DNA from: Meghimatium bilineatum
Taxonomy: Eukaryota; Mollusca; Gastropoda; Stylommatophora; Philomycidae
Assembly: GCA_034231615.1 (NCBI GenBank)
Contig: CM067298.1
Location: 20,775,478-20,839,477 of the forward strand
Direction of reading: 5' to 3'
Length of the DNA: 64,000 bases
Positions 10,965-21,889 of this stretch are shown piece after piece (positions within the stretch are counted from its first letter, which is position 1; every line of letters starts with the position of its first letter). Below the pieces are notes generated by a model, which was given only the letters and a program-made list of their open reading frames with translations, had not been told where the DNA came from and searched no databases. Position numbers and translations under genes: made by a program.

Positions 10965-13135
10965 AGATGACAAAGGAAACGGAGGCAGCCCAAGGGAGAT
11001 TCTTCGTAAAAAAAAAATGAAACAGGTTATTACTATAGGTTTATTAGACACAGTAGCATTGCATCGCTCGATCTGGAGCTCTCTGGTTTCTGGCATATGC
11101 ACCCTATTCGGCCCTGAAGGAATATAGAATGTGAAGTAATTTAATGTACTAAAATGTAATGTAATGTAATACAATACAACACTGTAATGGATATCAGTAC
11201 ACTGTTACATCCCTGAAAGCTACAACACTAATTGATAAAAGCGTTAGCTGAGTAACAGCTTCTGTCTTCAACCACAGCTTGGGGAATATACACGTTGAAA
11301 ATCTGGACTAAAATCTCATATTTTTTAGGGATGAAGTGTGATCGAAGACGGAAGACGTGTCGAATCAAAGTGCATTGCGATTAGGTGCCATCTGAGCGGA
11401 GATGGAATCTCGTTTGCTACATGACTTTATTTTAGTCTCTGTTTTGGGTTTGTCATCTTCTAAAAAAGCACACTGTACAGGCTTCTACATCAGAATGTAT
11501 ATAACCGTTGACGACTGTGATGAAAAAATAAAATATTGTTTCAGACGAGTCCCTGGGAAATACAATCATAACTCATCAGGAATTATCCTGTTAAAGTGAC
11601 AATATTTGACTTTTTTCTCGTAACTTATTGGCTGTTGGCACAAATTATACACAAAATGATTATGAAAATCACGGGAAAACTGACATAGTGTCACTTTAGT
11701 AGAATGATGCCGATTAGTCTACAGAACTGTATTGTCGAGGCACACTGTTGAGACGATTATAGAAAGGTAAAATAGTCTTTTCGATAGAGTAACACACACA
11801 CATAACACACTACAGAGTTTACAAAATATACCTCGATGCTGAACTTTGATATTTCGAGCCAAACGGCTCATACATCACAACGCAAATTGTGAACAAGACT
11901 CCAAGGAAATCCACTCCTTAGACTACATTCTACTACCTACAGATGGAAGAACAAAAAGGAGAAAAACCAATATTACAGAGAAGCCGAGAAGAAATGTAAC
12001 ACGGTTACAAAAGACAGAAGATTGATTATACTCAAGCTTCACCGTAGAGATTTCATTTGGTATTAATAACAGAATTTGACAATAACAAGTTACTGTCCAG
12101 AACTCCCCAAAACAATGCTGAAAAAAAAAAAGAAATCATGCCTGACGTGTTTACAACCCCCTCACTTTACAGCTAGGAAGTTTCATGTAATTGTGCACCC
12201 TGACCTTCTCGCGTTATATTTAAGGGGTATCATTTAAGTATGTAACTATGGCTTTTCCCGTTTTAATTTACGATGTTCTAACTTACGTGACCACACAGAA
12301 TGCTAAAGTTATTCATGTGTATTAAATCGTCTTAGTATAATGTTCCCAGGAAGTGAAGACAGACACTTTTGTGCAACAAATCAGATCTTCAGCGATCTGA
12401 TGATGGAGAGAACTTGCTCACGCGCACGTGTGTTATCTGTTCCGGTCATTGCAAGCACGTGACTGCCTGCTGATAGCTGAGCTCGTGCATGTTGTCATGT
12501 TTAGAAGTAACCGTCTGCTTGTCAACAGATAACCTGCAGGAAGGTGATATACATTTTCCAGATCTGTTACTCCTGTGAAGGAGAGGTTTCGTGATATTAC
12601 ACGCCAGTTTTTAAATCTGCACTTTCAGCCTGTGGTAATAGAGAAACGTATATGCAATATGGTGTATATCAATATTGTGTACAGTCTGATTCAAGCCGTC
12701 GGCAATATTTCACCTATTGTGCCAGTGTCATGTGACGTTTCTTTCCAGAACGTTGTCTTCCCAATGAACTCCCTGAAGGGATAAATGTTCCAGAGTAGGG
12801 TAACAACCCTAAAAAGGAAGTCAGTGGCTGGAGTAACACAGGGAAAATATCAAGATGAACAAAAATAAGTAGAAGTGTTACCAAAATGAGATATAAAGCA
12901 GCCTAACAACGAGATTCAGAAACAGACGAAGTTCCGACTAAAAAAGCATTCATCAGGACAAACACAAGACAACAGTACAACTAATCTTACATGGAGACAA
13001 ACATGGTTATGATAGGAAGGAAAGAAAAGGAGAGATAGCTAGTAGATAGCGGAGGAAGCACAGATGGAGAAGCATAGCAGGGAAGATGTGGGTATGAGGA
13101 AAAGAAAGTGGTATGTGAGGAGGGGAAAATGCATA
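10965..13135. other. No recognisable gene
   Basis: Mostly AT-rich sequence. It includes an AG-rich stretch from about 13010 to 13130 and a more GC-rich patch around 12400-12560. Short open frames at 11402-11599 and 12575-12784 have no recognisable domain, and I could not support any of them as an exon. Confidence 0.45.
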
Positions 13136-13139
13136 GAAG

Positions 13140-13395
13140 GAGTTGAGGAGTGAAGACAGATAGCTGTGAACCCTTCTCTGTCTTGTGCATTTCCAATGAT
13201 ATATTCATGTTATCTTTAATGTTGTCAATTAATCGTCTTCTTGGTCTGCCCTTTCTCCTCCCAGGTGCTCTGCCCTCCATTATTTGTCTTTTTTAAACAT
13301 TGTGTCTCTTTATGTGACCAAACAGGTGTAGTTCTCATTTTGCTATTGTGTTTTGTAACCAACATTCTGGAATCATCAATGTGTTTGTAATATCT
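13140..13395 (-). pseudogene. LINE C-terminal fragment
   Basis: The minus strand encodes WSHKETQCLKK upstream of GRAPGRRKGRPRRRLIDNIK and DNMNISLEM. The GRRxGRPRRRxIDNIK pattern is the conserved basic C-terminus of RT proteins from several non-LTR retrotransposon groups. It directly abuts another minus-strand LINE tail at 13396. Confidence 0.65.
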
Positions 13396-13712
13396 TAGTT
13401 AGTTAGTTAGTTATTCCTCTAGGGCCAAAGACGGCACATAGGACGGATGTCATAGATTTCCATATCTCTCGTTTCATTGAAATTTGCTTTAGATCTTTAT
13501 TGTTTCTGATACCGATGGTGAAACGTTCCTTGTAATAGTTCTACGAAAAGTTTCTTTTGATCTTCCTCGTTTTCTCTTGCCTTTTGGTGACCACATCAAA
13601 GCTTGACAGGGAAGTCTTTCAGTATCCATTTTATAATATCTGAGTTTCTCTAGTTTTCCTTCCATGATATAGTATCTGTCTATAGCATTTAATCTCACAG
13701 GCATTGATCTTC
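13396..13712 (-). pseudogene. LINE C-terminal fragment with TAAC-type tail
   Basis: The minus strand reads LPCQALMWSPKGKRKRGRSK and then ETFRRT, the LP-x-QALxW-x-P-x-GKRKRGRPKETWRRT signature of LINE RT C-termini. It ends at a CTAACTAACTAACTAA tail at 13396-13412. Only the last 100 codons or so of the element are present, with stops. Confidence 0.7.
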
Positions 13713-13882
13713 TTTGCCGCTGGCGTACTTAGGGTCCATGATCACCTATAGGCTAATGGTAAAACAGCCTTCTAAAAAACACGCATGTGTCTTTTACTTA
13801 TTCATTGGTCACTATGATTTTACTTTGTGTCGAAAAAATAATGAATTTAATGGGAATGTCTAATGAATCATTTTAGAAAACT

Positions 13883-13885
<3 letters not shown>

Positions 13886-13940
<55 letters not shown>
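13886..13940. repeat. (AT)n microsatellite
   Basis: About 25 uninterrupted AT dinucleotides. The polytyrosine/isoleucine frame through it is spurious. Confidence 0.95.
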
Positions 13941-13947
<7 letters not shown>

Positions 13948-13949
13948 AG

Positions 13950-15095
13950 GTTTATCATGTTCGTTATGGAGGATTCATAAACTACATGACGGTTACGTTA
14001 CGAATGAAATTTGCCACGGTTACTGATGAGCAATGGTTCAGAGTGAATTTTTAATGGGGCCGCCAATTTATCTTTTTTTTAGAAAATAAATAGCTCTCCT
14101 CCCCCACCCACCCTTTTTCTCCACCAGAAACACGTAATTACGGAGTTATATAAAATATTAACTAGTTTAAAAAAACATACCTTATATAACCTTGTAATAT
14201 CATTGAGTCTGTTCATATAAAACCTTCAAGATAATATCCAGAACACATTGGCGCATTGAACGACAAACTGTTGATCACTAAATAACATAGATCCCTACAC
14301 AACAGAAACAAATACAGCACCATGTTTTCGTGATGACGTCTCACTGTAAGAGATAGGGACTTTTAAGTTCTAATAATTAATCATCATAAATTATTTCTAA
14401 GCGTATGATTGGTCTGAAACCAACACCTGAAAGAAAAAATTAATCCTTATTTAAATTTTAAATTTGATTGTCAGCAGCGAATGAACGTTGCTGGTGTAAA
14501 CAAATCGTATGCCGAATCATTTTGGCGCCCAGGACAGAACACTTTCAAAACAAGAATGAATTAGCAAGTGTCTTTTTGTAATATTTATAGTAAATAATTA
14601 ATTTGTGTGCAATATTTACGTATTTTAAACATGGAAGAGGACGCCGAGCATTGTAGCGTCTATTGACTCTACGACCCTGCTAATGAGGTCATATGCAGGT
14701 TGGGAGCAAACATTACAAATCTTAAAAGTTGATAATTCCCTTTCCTGTAGTCCGGCAGAGATGACCATTAAAGTTATTAGTTAACATTTTCCTTCATACC
14801 AATATACACAAGTAAAATATACAAATGGTAGGTCTAAAAATACTAATGTTGAATTCTTAATTCGTTCGATGATTACTCTTTTTAGCAGGTTCACTATTCT
14901 TTTTGTTTGCCTTTCAGATAAAGTCGTGTATATATTTGTTTATGAAGCGATTATAGAAAATATTTCCCATTTGCTTTACTTTTTCATTTGTACAATCATA
15001 TTGATAGATCATCGTAGCAAATTATCACAGTGTTAGTTGTGTAATAATTACGATTATGACAAAAATTATTAAAGTCCAATTTTACGCATATAAGC
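13950..15095. other. No recognisable feature
   Basis: AT-rich, without domain-bearing frames or tandem repeats that I can see. Confidence 0.45.
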
Positions 15096-15097
15096 GT

Positions 15098-15180
15098 ATC
15101 GTCGTCGTGGCGTAGTGGATAGCATATTACATTTTTAGCGTAAATTGGTTCCTTCGTTGTTCGATCCCGGAGACGTTGTA
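15098..15180 (+). repeat. tRNA-like sequence, SINE head or tRNA pseudogene
   Basis: GTGGCGTAGTGGATAGC matches a box A region and TTGTTCGATCCCGG a box B. A 4-bp TTAC/GTAA stem flanks a T-rich loop between them. The acceptor stem does not close well and the loop is too long, so a working tRNA is doubtful. A T-run about 10 nt downstream could act as a Pol III terminator. Confidence 0.45.
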
Positions 15181-15634
15181 TGTTTGTTGTTTTTTTTAAT
15201 TTGCAGAAACTTAAACAGACGAAAGTCGTTAGTGCAGTACAAGAATAGTTCGGGTCTACTCTTGTTTCTTTTGTTGTTCTTTTAAACGTATTCCTTCAAA
15301 TCACATAGCCATACTATAATGCTATGTTATTATGTAAGAGCATGATGGATTATCAAGAAATCATTATCATCATTATGCTACTGACATGTTTCGTAACACT
15401 AATATATTCATATTTTCACCCGGGTAACGCCGGGTATTAATATATATAGAATATATATAAAACAGATAATATATCTGCTTTATATCGTAGGTAAGTTGCT
15501 AGCTAGTTTTGTTTAAAAAAACTACAATAACACCTCGCAACATGTTTCCTTTCTGAAAGTCCTTGTGGATTCAAACAAGACAGAAGAACAGTTGACATTA
15601 TTTTTACAGCGAGACAACTGCATGAAATGTACAG

Positions 15635-16220
15635 CTAGCAGAATGTCGACATATACACCACATATGCGGATCTGACCAAAGTTTTCGTCAACGTCATCTA
15701 TACGGGCCTTGGAAAAATCATATCCAAATTCGGATGTCCAGCTAAATTCAAATCTGTGGTTTGCAAGCTCCATGACGCCATGAAATTAAGTGTAGAATAT
15801 GACGGTGAACACTTGAAATCATTTCCAGCTACCAACAGTATTATAAACAGAGACGTGTCCTGGCTCCGACGATCTTTATCAGGGTATTCTCTGCCCTGAT
15901 GCTTTCCGGAGCAACAATTCAGAAATGGACTTTCACTTTTGTATTGATCGTAGACTGTTCAATCTTCGCGCAATGACGAAACAAATGCGAACATTGTTCG
16001 CGACTTCTTTTTTGCGGACGATTATGCGCTCAACGCTACCTGTATGCATAACCTGTAGGAAATCTGACCTCTTAGCTTCTACGTGTAAATGTTTTGGTCT
16101 CACCATTAGTACATCAAAAATAAAAGTGGTGCACCAAACAGAACCAGGTGTCACGTACGCAGAACAATCCATCACCATATTCCCCAGAAATAACGAACCA
16201 TAACATATGTGCAAATGTGT
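15635..16220 (+). pseudogene. LINE reverse-transcriptase palm fragment with FADD motif
   Basis: The plus strand encodes ADLTKVFVNVIYTGLGKIIS, then KFGCPAKF, DGEHLKSFPATN, and, after frameshifts, CIDRRLFNLR, FFFADDYALNA (FADD codons at 16011-16022) and FGLTISTSKIKVVHQTEPG, VTYAEQSITI. This is the order seen in the RT palm of CR1/Jockey-type elements: the ADLTKAFD block, then the catalytic FADD, then the FGLTIS-KKTE block. The first catalytic Asp block reads VNVI instead of the usual D-containing motif, and stops occur, so the copy is inactive. It may be the upstream part of LINE-K, but the overlap needed to show this is missing. Confidence 0.8.
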
Positions 16221-16489
16221 ACAGAGTTGTCTCTCATACCAAGAAGAATCAAGTTCCAGAAAATATGCTGTGCTAGCCTCCTACTAAGAGGAAGTCTATA
16301 TATGCACGCAGAAGGCATCTTCCATCGTTACGTATACGGACTTCCAATTTTACAAAGTTCATCTGTACGGGATGTTTGTTGTTCTTGTAATAGTCCTTGT
16401 CTCGATTGGTCCGTTTTAGTGACTTTCAGTGCACGGTTTGAATGTCTTGACAAAATCGCATCTTTTTTTGGAGATGCGGTTAGTCAAGT

Positions 16490-16600
16490 ACGGAAAAACG
16501 CATGTGCAATAGTTGCTAGACGATTTGGTGCCGTTGAACGAACTGGTTCAATTCCCGTTAGTCTCAAGAATTTTGTAATTGTCATCTGGCTTCCTACTTA
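16490..16600. repeat. Dispersed tRNA-SINE-like repeat
   Basis: GGTTAGTCAAGTACGGAAAA, then GGTGCCGTTGAACGAACTGG, then a box-B-like GGTTCAATTCC align in order with 60745-60850 and, partly and in the opposite orientation, with 60640-60718. A T-run precedes both plus-strand copies. Boundaries and orientation are uncertain. Confidence 0.4.
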
Positions 16601-16937
16601 AATTTACTTGTATAAAGTTTACAACGATTTGGAAGCATTCACGTGGTCTTAAATGTATCACACATCACCTGTAGAATTCATGGCTTTAATATAACCAACA
16701 GATTTTCTTTAAATGAAAATCATCTTGCGCTGCGAGTTTCTCATTGGAAGTGATTCACTTTTGGAAGTGATTTATAGAATCCGTCATGGTAAATAGAGCC
16801 ATTTCTAGAACATACAAGCGAATCATGTACAGTAATAAACACAACAAATAGAACGCTAAAGATTACGGCTTGTGCATAAGTTACGTCAAGTGTTTGTTTT
16901 TTCAAATCTTTGCTGCCTCTAGACAACAGAGTGTTAC

Positions 16938-17070
16938 GAATTTCGGATGCGTGATGCCGAAAATTACAGCTATCGCAGCAATACAGTAAACGTGATACAA
17001 CGCATTCGGTTCTCTGCTTCCTGTAATCTTCAGAAGATTGAGGACGAACGCAGAAGAAGAAACATCTGCA
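16938..17070 (+). repeat. SINE-B, 3' part
   Basis: This aligns with the 3' half of the full SINE-B at 38956-39235: CTATCGCAGCAAT, GTAAAC, ACAACGCATTCGGTTCTC and GACGAACGCAGAAGAAGAAA. It is 5'-truncated and lies head-to-tail with a minus-strand copy that starts about 15 bp further on. Confidence 0.75.
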
Positions 17071-17082
17071 GACTAACAGTCT

Positions 17083-17345
17083 GGGGAATAGAGCCCGTTA
17101 TGTTATGGTTTACAGCTGCGATATCTGCACCTTTCGGCCTGACGTACTCGTCTTCAGCATGGTTTCTATATCACTCTCTTTGACTCTCATATAGATGGAT
17201 CAGTCAACTGAACCCCTAAAACCTCTTTATTCGCCTCTTAGAACATGCATGTCAGCATGTCATGCCACTGTGTTATCTTTGCTCCCTTTTAAGGCTCCGG
17301 TATCCGGTAATTTCCGTCATTCAAAAGATAAATATGCAGGTTATC
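17083..17345 (-). repeat. SINE-B, minus-strand copy
   Basis: The reverse complement carries AGCAAAGATAACACAGTGGC, GACGAGTACGTCAGGCCGAA and AGGTGCAGATATCGCAGC followed by a TGTAAACC block. These match the 5' and middle thirds of the reference copy at 38956-39235. The tail end facing 17083 is degenerate. Together with the preceding copy it forms an inverted pair. Confidence 0.75.
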
Positions 17346-17594
17346 AACAAAAACTCTGTGCACTCATTTACATTGCTGTTACACTACATCATATGAGAAT
17401 TTAGTGTGATCTGTGTGACGACAGTACACTGCGACATTTATATACACCCGATATTACTTGTTTGCCACATTCCCCAGGAATTGCGAGCAACTAGCTCTTA
17501 CTTCCTATGCGTAGTGGGGTGGTATATCGGATTTATTTCTCTCATACCCAGGATATAACCTAATTATTGTTTGAATTTTCAGCCCTGCGTAAAA

Positions 17595-17690
17595 CACACA
17601 CACACACACGCATATACATACACACATACACACACACACACACACACGCATATACATACACACATACACACACACACACACACACACAAA
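17595..17690. repeat. (CA)n microsatellite with duplicated interruption
   Basis: A CA-rich tract in which the block CGCATATACATACACACATA occurs twice, so it has grown partly by duplication of a compound unit. The Cys/Val-rich frames through it are spurious. Confidence 0.9.
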
Positions 17691-18069
17691 CTACGTAGTG
17701 AATGGGTTAAAAATGTTATGATCATGTGATACAATACGACAGAACTATTCATTGTTTTATTTCTAAAACAATATGCGTCCTCTGGGTTCGTTTGTTTATA
17801 CACACCAGGTCAATGACTTAAAATGGCAGCTTGCACTCATAAGTTATATATGCATAAATAAACGAATTTGCAAGAATAACCTACTTTTGAATCGTACATT
17901 CATTGCATGGCGAGGATACCCAGAACTCGGTGACTTATTATGCAATTACACGCATCTACATGTCGTGTTTAGGCTAAGTGATAGATTTTGTATAACATTG
18001 ATGTCAGTATGTGTAGCGTACACCAAACTTGACATATTAAAAAATGTGAGTTTTATACTGTAGTTAATT

Positions 18070-18925
18070 GCGTCATAGTGGTAGCTTTTTGTCTATGATG
18101 AGTATAGGTTCCATGGGCTAAGCTTTTTGTCCATGATGAGTGTAGGTTCCATGGGCTAAGCTTTTTGTCCATGATGAGTGTAGGTTCCCTGGCCTAAGCT
18201 TTTTTTCCATGATTAGTGCAGGTTCCATGGACTAAGCTTTTTGTCCATGATTGAGTGTAGGTTCCCTGGACTAAGCTTTTTTTCCATGATGAGTGCAGGT
18301 TCCATGGACTAAGCTTTTTGTCCATGATGAGTGCAGATTCCTTGGCCTAAGCATTTTGTCCATGATGAGTGCAGGTTCCATGGACTATGCTTTTTGTCCA
18401 TGATGAGTGCAGGTTCCATGGACTAAGCTTTATGTCCATGATGAGTGCAGTTTCCCTGACCTAAGCTTTTTTTCCATGATTAGTGCAGGTTCCATGGACT
18501 AAGCTTTTTGTCCATGATTGAGTGTAGGTTCCCTGGACTAAGCTTTTTTTCCATGATGAGTGCAGGTTCCATGGACTAAGCTTTTTGTCCATGATGAGTG
18601 CAGATTCCTTGGCCTAAGCATTTTGTCCATGATGAGTGCAGGTTCCATGGACTATGCTTTTTGTCCATGATGAGTGCAGGTTCCATGGACTAAGCTTTAT
18701 GTCCATGATGAGTGCAGTTTCCCTGACCTAAGCTTTTTGTCCATGATGAGTGCATGTTCCATGGACTAAGCTTTTTGTCCATGATGAGTGCATGTTCCAT
18801 GGACTAAGCTTTTTGTCCATGATGAGTGCATGTTCCATGGACTAAGCTTTTTGTCCTTGATGAGTTCAGGTTTCATGGACTAAACTTCTTGTCCATGATG
18901 AGTTCAGGTTTCATAGACTAAGACT
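18070..18925. repeat. 38-bp minisatellite, about 22 copies, with a 267-bp higher-order repeat
   Basis: The unit reads AAGCTTTTTGTCCATGATGA followed by GTGCAGGTTCCATGGACT. A seven-unit block starting at about 18198 (GCTTTTTTTCCATGATTAG, then TGATTGAGTG, then GCAGATTCCTTGG) is repeated from about 18465. The offset is 267 bp, that is seven 38-bp units plus the one-base insertion in the TGATTGAGTG unit. Confidence 0.93.
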
Positions 18926-19098
18926 GCCTTGATAATTCTCTTTCTGTCGTTGGATTGCTGTCATTTTATTACATACACATGTATGAAATTTTTATCTTAC
19001 AGAAGGTCATTGAAGAAATCAGTAACTAGATTCCATTATAAAGTATAGTTTTACAACTATTTAGGGCTATCACTACACAGATATACAGTATCTCTAAT

Positions 19099-19218
19099 AA
19101 ATGAACCTTCAATGCGACCACGACACAGCCACATAATACTTGTGTTTGTGTCCTTCTAATGAATGAACCTTCAATGCGACCACGACACAGCCACATAATA
19201 CGTGTGTTTGCGGCCTTC
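19099..19218. repeat. 61-bp direct duplication
   Basis: Two adjacent copies begin ATGAACCTTCAATGCGACCA at 19101 and 19162 and differ at a few positions. Confidence 0.9.
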
Positions 19219-19469
19219 TCTATTTTCATCCATCCTTTTTTGTTTAAATCATATTTTCACTAAGCATATCCGACCTATTTCGTAGAGTTTGTTTCCTGAT
19301 TTTTCCGGACTTTCCTTCCTCCACAATAGATTTTCTGTCCCTCATGTCCTATAATGACACCTTCCTCTTCTTCAGTCGGATCCAAAGACTCGTGATGTGT
19401 TCTGTCCCTCTGGTTGCTTACAGACGTGACATGAACTTTAGGGATATATTGGTCCGGAGTCAGCTCTTC

Positions 19470-19592
19470 TCTCTTCTTATTCTGCATTCGTTGTCAAATT
19501 CCTGCAGATTCGCAGAATGTAGTTCGGGGAAAGGATTACGTTGTGTCATGGTTTACAACATCGATGCAATATCTGCCTTTTCACAATTTTAA
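19470..19592 (-). repeat. SINE-B 3' part, degenerate
   Basis: On the minus strand the order AAACCATGACACAACGTAAT, CTGCAGGAATTTGACAACGA and AATAAGAAGAAG matches the SINE-B 3' half and tail. It is 5'-truncated and noticeably diverged. Confidence 0.6.
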
Positions 19593-19601
19593 GTCACAAT
19601 C

Positions 19602-19735
19602 CCTAAAGCCACCTTCACCACTGAAGATATCTCCACATGTGTATCCTGCAACATCATCTATACCATCATCTGCAAGCGTTGCACCATGACGTACATAGGT
19701 GAGACTGGATGAAGGCTCGTATATCGATTCTGTAT
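19602..19735 (+). pseudogene. Penelope-like element GIY-YIG endonuclease fragment
   Basis: One frame reads ISTCVSCNIIYTIICKRC and then TMTYIGETG, a stop, RLVYRF. The pattern C-x2-CN-x2-Y-x-I-x-C-x2-C-x3-YIGETG-x-RL-x2-RF is the GIY-YIG nuclease start found at the C-terminus of Penelope-like retroelements. The paired cysteines ahead of the YIG segment are intact. The expected Arg after YIGETG is a TGA stop. No Penelope RT domain is visible next to it, so this is an isolated scrap. Confidence 0.75.
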
Positions 19736-19890
19736 AATATATATGTACATCATTAACTGCTAGATTAGTATTTCAGTTACGGACCACTTAATTGCACGGG
19801 CTATAGGAGTGTTCACGATATTCATGTATTCATGTGATGACCATTGTCATGCTTCTAAGATGACCGGACCCGACACGCGCTTGAGAATCG

Positions 19891-20007
<117 letters not shown>

Positions 20008-20289
20008 GTTAATGGTGCCGTTCTTACTTTTATTATGTTGAGAATGATTCTTTAAGACCTTTTGGTCGAATCGTCGATTTGTTGTTATTATGTGTGTTTC
20101 CAGTGATTACTAAATCTTCATTATCCCTGTTCCAAGTTTAACCGGCTGGGGTTCAGTTTTTCTGCAGTGAGTACATATTGTCAACTTTATTGCCATGATC
20201 ATCGTACAACGCTTCTCAATTGTAGGGTCGGTAAAGAAATATTAAATTACAGGTTTTTATATATCTCTTATGTGCTCTACTATGGACCA

Positions 20290-21072
20290 GATGTCCTCAG
20301 AAAGTTCACTAAATAGTACTTACTTTGGGAGTGCAGCAGTTTGACATTATACTTACATGCCAAAGCCGTCGTAGTCTATTTTTATTGTTTACATTGTATC
20401 TTATGAAAATCAGCAAGTCTGCAATACCAATAGATATAACAATTGATAACACCAAAGTGAAACAAGCCAAAGAATTTAAATATCTAGGCAGCATTTTTTC
20501 TGAAAATGGAAGACTAGACAGAGATATAGAAACAAGGTGCCATAAAGCAAACACGGTAATTTACCAACTTTCCCCATTACTTCTACATCCAAAGATCAAG
20601 ATGGAAATTTTTTAAAAAAAACAGATACTATCTACAATTTTTATGCCAACACTCTGCTACCAATGTCAAACATGATCTTATCAGCCTCGCAGCAGATGAA
20701 AATCGTTATATGTGAAATGAATTGTCTGAGAAAAGATGCAATGGTTACCAAACTAGATAAAATAAGAAACGAAGAAATTAGGAAAAGAGTTGGTATAATA
20801 TCATGTCGTGAACATATTGAGAGACAGCAAGTAAAATGGTTCGGTCACCTTATGAGAATGAACCTAAAGCAAATACCATTAAGAGCATATAACAGAAGGA
20901 TATCCGGGCGTAAAGTCAAAGGTAGACCAAGAAAACTGGGCAGAAAACATCAAATAGCCTTAAACAATCATGTACTAACTATAACGACGGCGACATATCC
21001 GGCCTTGGAACGACAGCTTAAGCTCCCACCCCTACGTTTAACGGCAATTGGGAATACATTCACCTAGGGACA
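20290..21072 (+). pseudogene. LINE RT C-terminal region
   Basis: The plus strand encodes ITIDNTKVKQAKEFKYLGSI, then FSENGRLDRDIETRCHKAN and YQLSPLLLHPKIKMEI. After a frameshift near 20613 it continues as MNCLRKDAMVTKLDKIRN, IERQQVKWFGHLMRM, LRAYNRRISGRKVKGRPRK and ITTATYPALERQ. The KEFKYLGSIFSE-G, WFGHLMRM and GRPRK blocks are standard landmarks downstream of the RT palm in RTE/Vingi-like non-LTR retrotransposons. The palm itself is largely gone, and a long A-run marks the frameshift. The copy is inactive. Confidence 0.85.
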
Positions 21073-21399
21073 GACAATAGGCAGTGTATCTGTTGGTAAC
21101 TGAGCATGATGTAGTACTTAAGTATCGTACTTTATCTGATGTTTTATGTTCAGAATTTTACGAAGATATCTTAGATGAGAAGTGTTACGTCTCCTCTATG
21201 TTTTGAATATGCAGTGCATGTTTCGGAGCCAGAATATAGTGTGTTCAACACACGTTTGATAGATCAAAGTTTGCAGCGTGTATGATGTTCTATTAGTATT
21301 TGTTGTTAATACACACGTCGGTCTATGTTGCCTACCTGGTGCTATAAAATTTCTGTTCAATAGTTAATGACTTGTAATCAGCAGACTTCGGTAAGGTAG

Positions 21400-21870
21400 T
21401 CGTAACCTTCGATAACAGTTACCATGTTGTTCCGACAGGCGGACGTTGTGCTTGAACTAGTTACGGGCACGGCGTGGGTGGGCGGAACAACAAAGAAACC
21501 TGTCGCAAGGGCCAGAGTCAGTGGCGTAGCGTGGGTCAATGGGGCCCGGGGTGGAATCATAATTTTCCGCCCTTGTGACATGAAAACAATATGTCAGTGA
21601 TTGTGAAAGACTGGACGAAAATATATTTTCCGCCCACCCGATGATGCCGCCCGGGGCGGTCCGCACCTCCCCCCCCCCCTCCGCCTCGCTACGCCACTGG
21701 CCAGAGCTGTGCCCTGATGTCGACGTCTGTTTCGGCGGCATTATACTTGAAACACCATCGAGTCGAATGGCTGCTGGAACAGAGGGCGGAGCACTTATGG
21801 AAATGCCCCTCCTGCTGTGAGGCCAGTTTTCTAATCAAGAATCAGAAGCCTTCGGTAAGGAGAAGCGACG
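21400..21870 (+). pseudogene. LINE-W C-terminal fragment, interrupted by a hAT MITE
   Basis: After the MITE the plus strand reads ALYLKHHRVEWLLEQRAEHL followed by WKCPSCCEAS. This is the same WL-x-EQ-x-A-x-H-x-W-x-CP-x-CC ending seen on the minus strand at 31390. It is the distal end of an RNase H-bearing LINE, heavily decayed upstream. The 49-bp array begins about 20 bp after it. Confidence 0.65.
21519..21699. mobile_element. hAT MITE, 181 bp, with 8-bp target-site duplication
   Basis: The left end CAGTGGCGTAGCGTGGG and the reverse complement of the right end, CAGTGGCGTAGCGAGG, form near-perfect terminal inverted repeats. GCCAGAGT at 21511-21518 and GCCAGAGC at 21700-21707 are an 8-bp duplication with one mismatch. 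CAG ends plus an 8-bp TSD are diagnostic of hAT elements. It has no coding capacity and so would depend on a transposase elsewhere. Its interior is GC-rich with a C-run, unlike its surroundings. Confidence 0.9.
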
Positions 21871-21889
21871 GAGAGGGAGTTCTTAAAAA

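Noticed and set aside
15098-15180. Functional tRNA gene
   Set aside because: Box A and B are good, but the acceptor and anticodon arms do not fold properly by eye; listed only as tRNA-like.
16209-16601. 130-codon frame after the RT palm as part of the LINE
   Set aside because: Its sequence does not follow LINE motif order, and its second half overlaps a dispersed SINE-like repeat.
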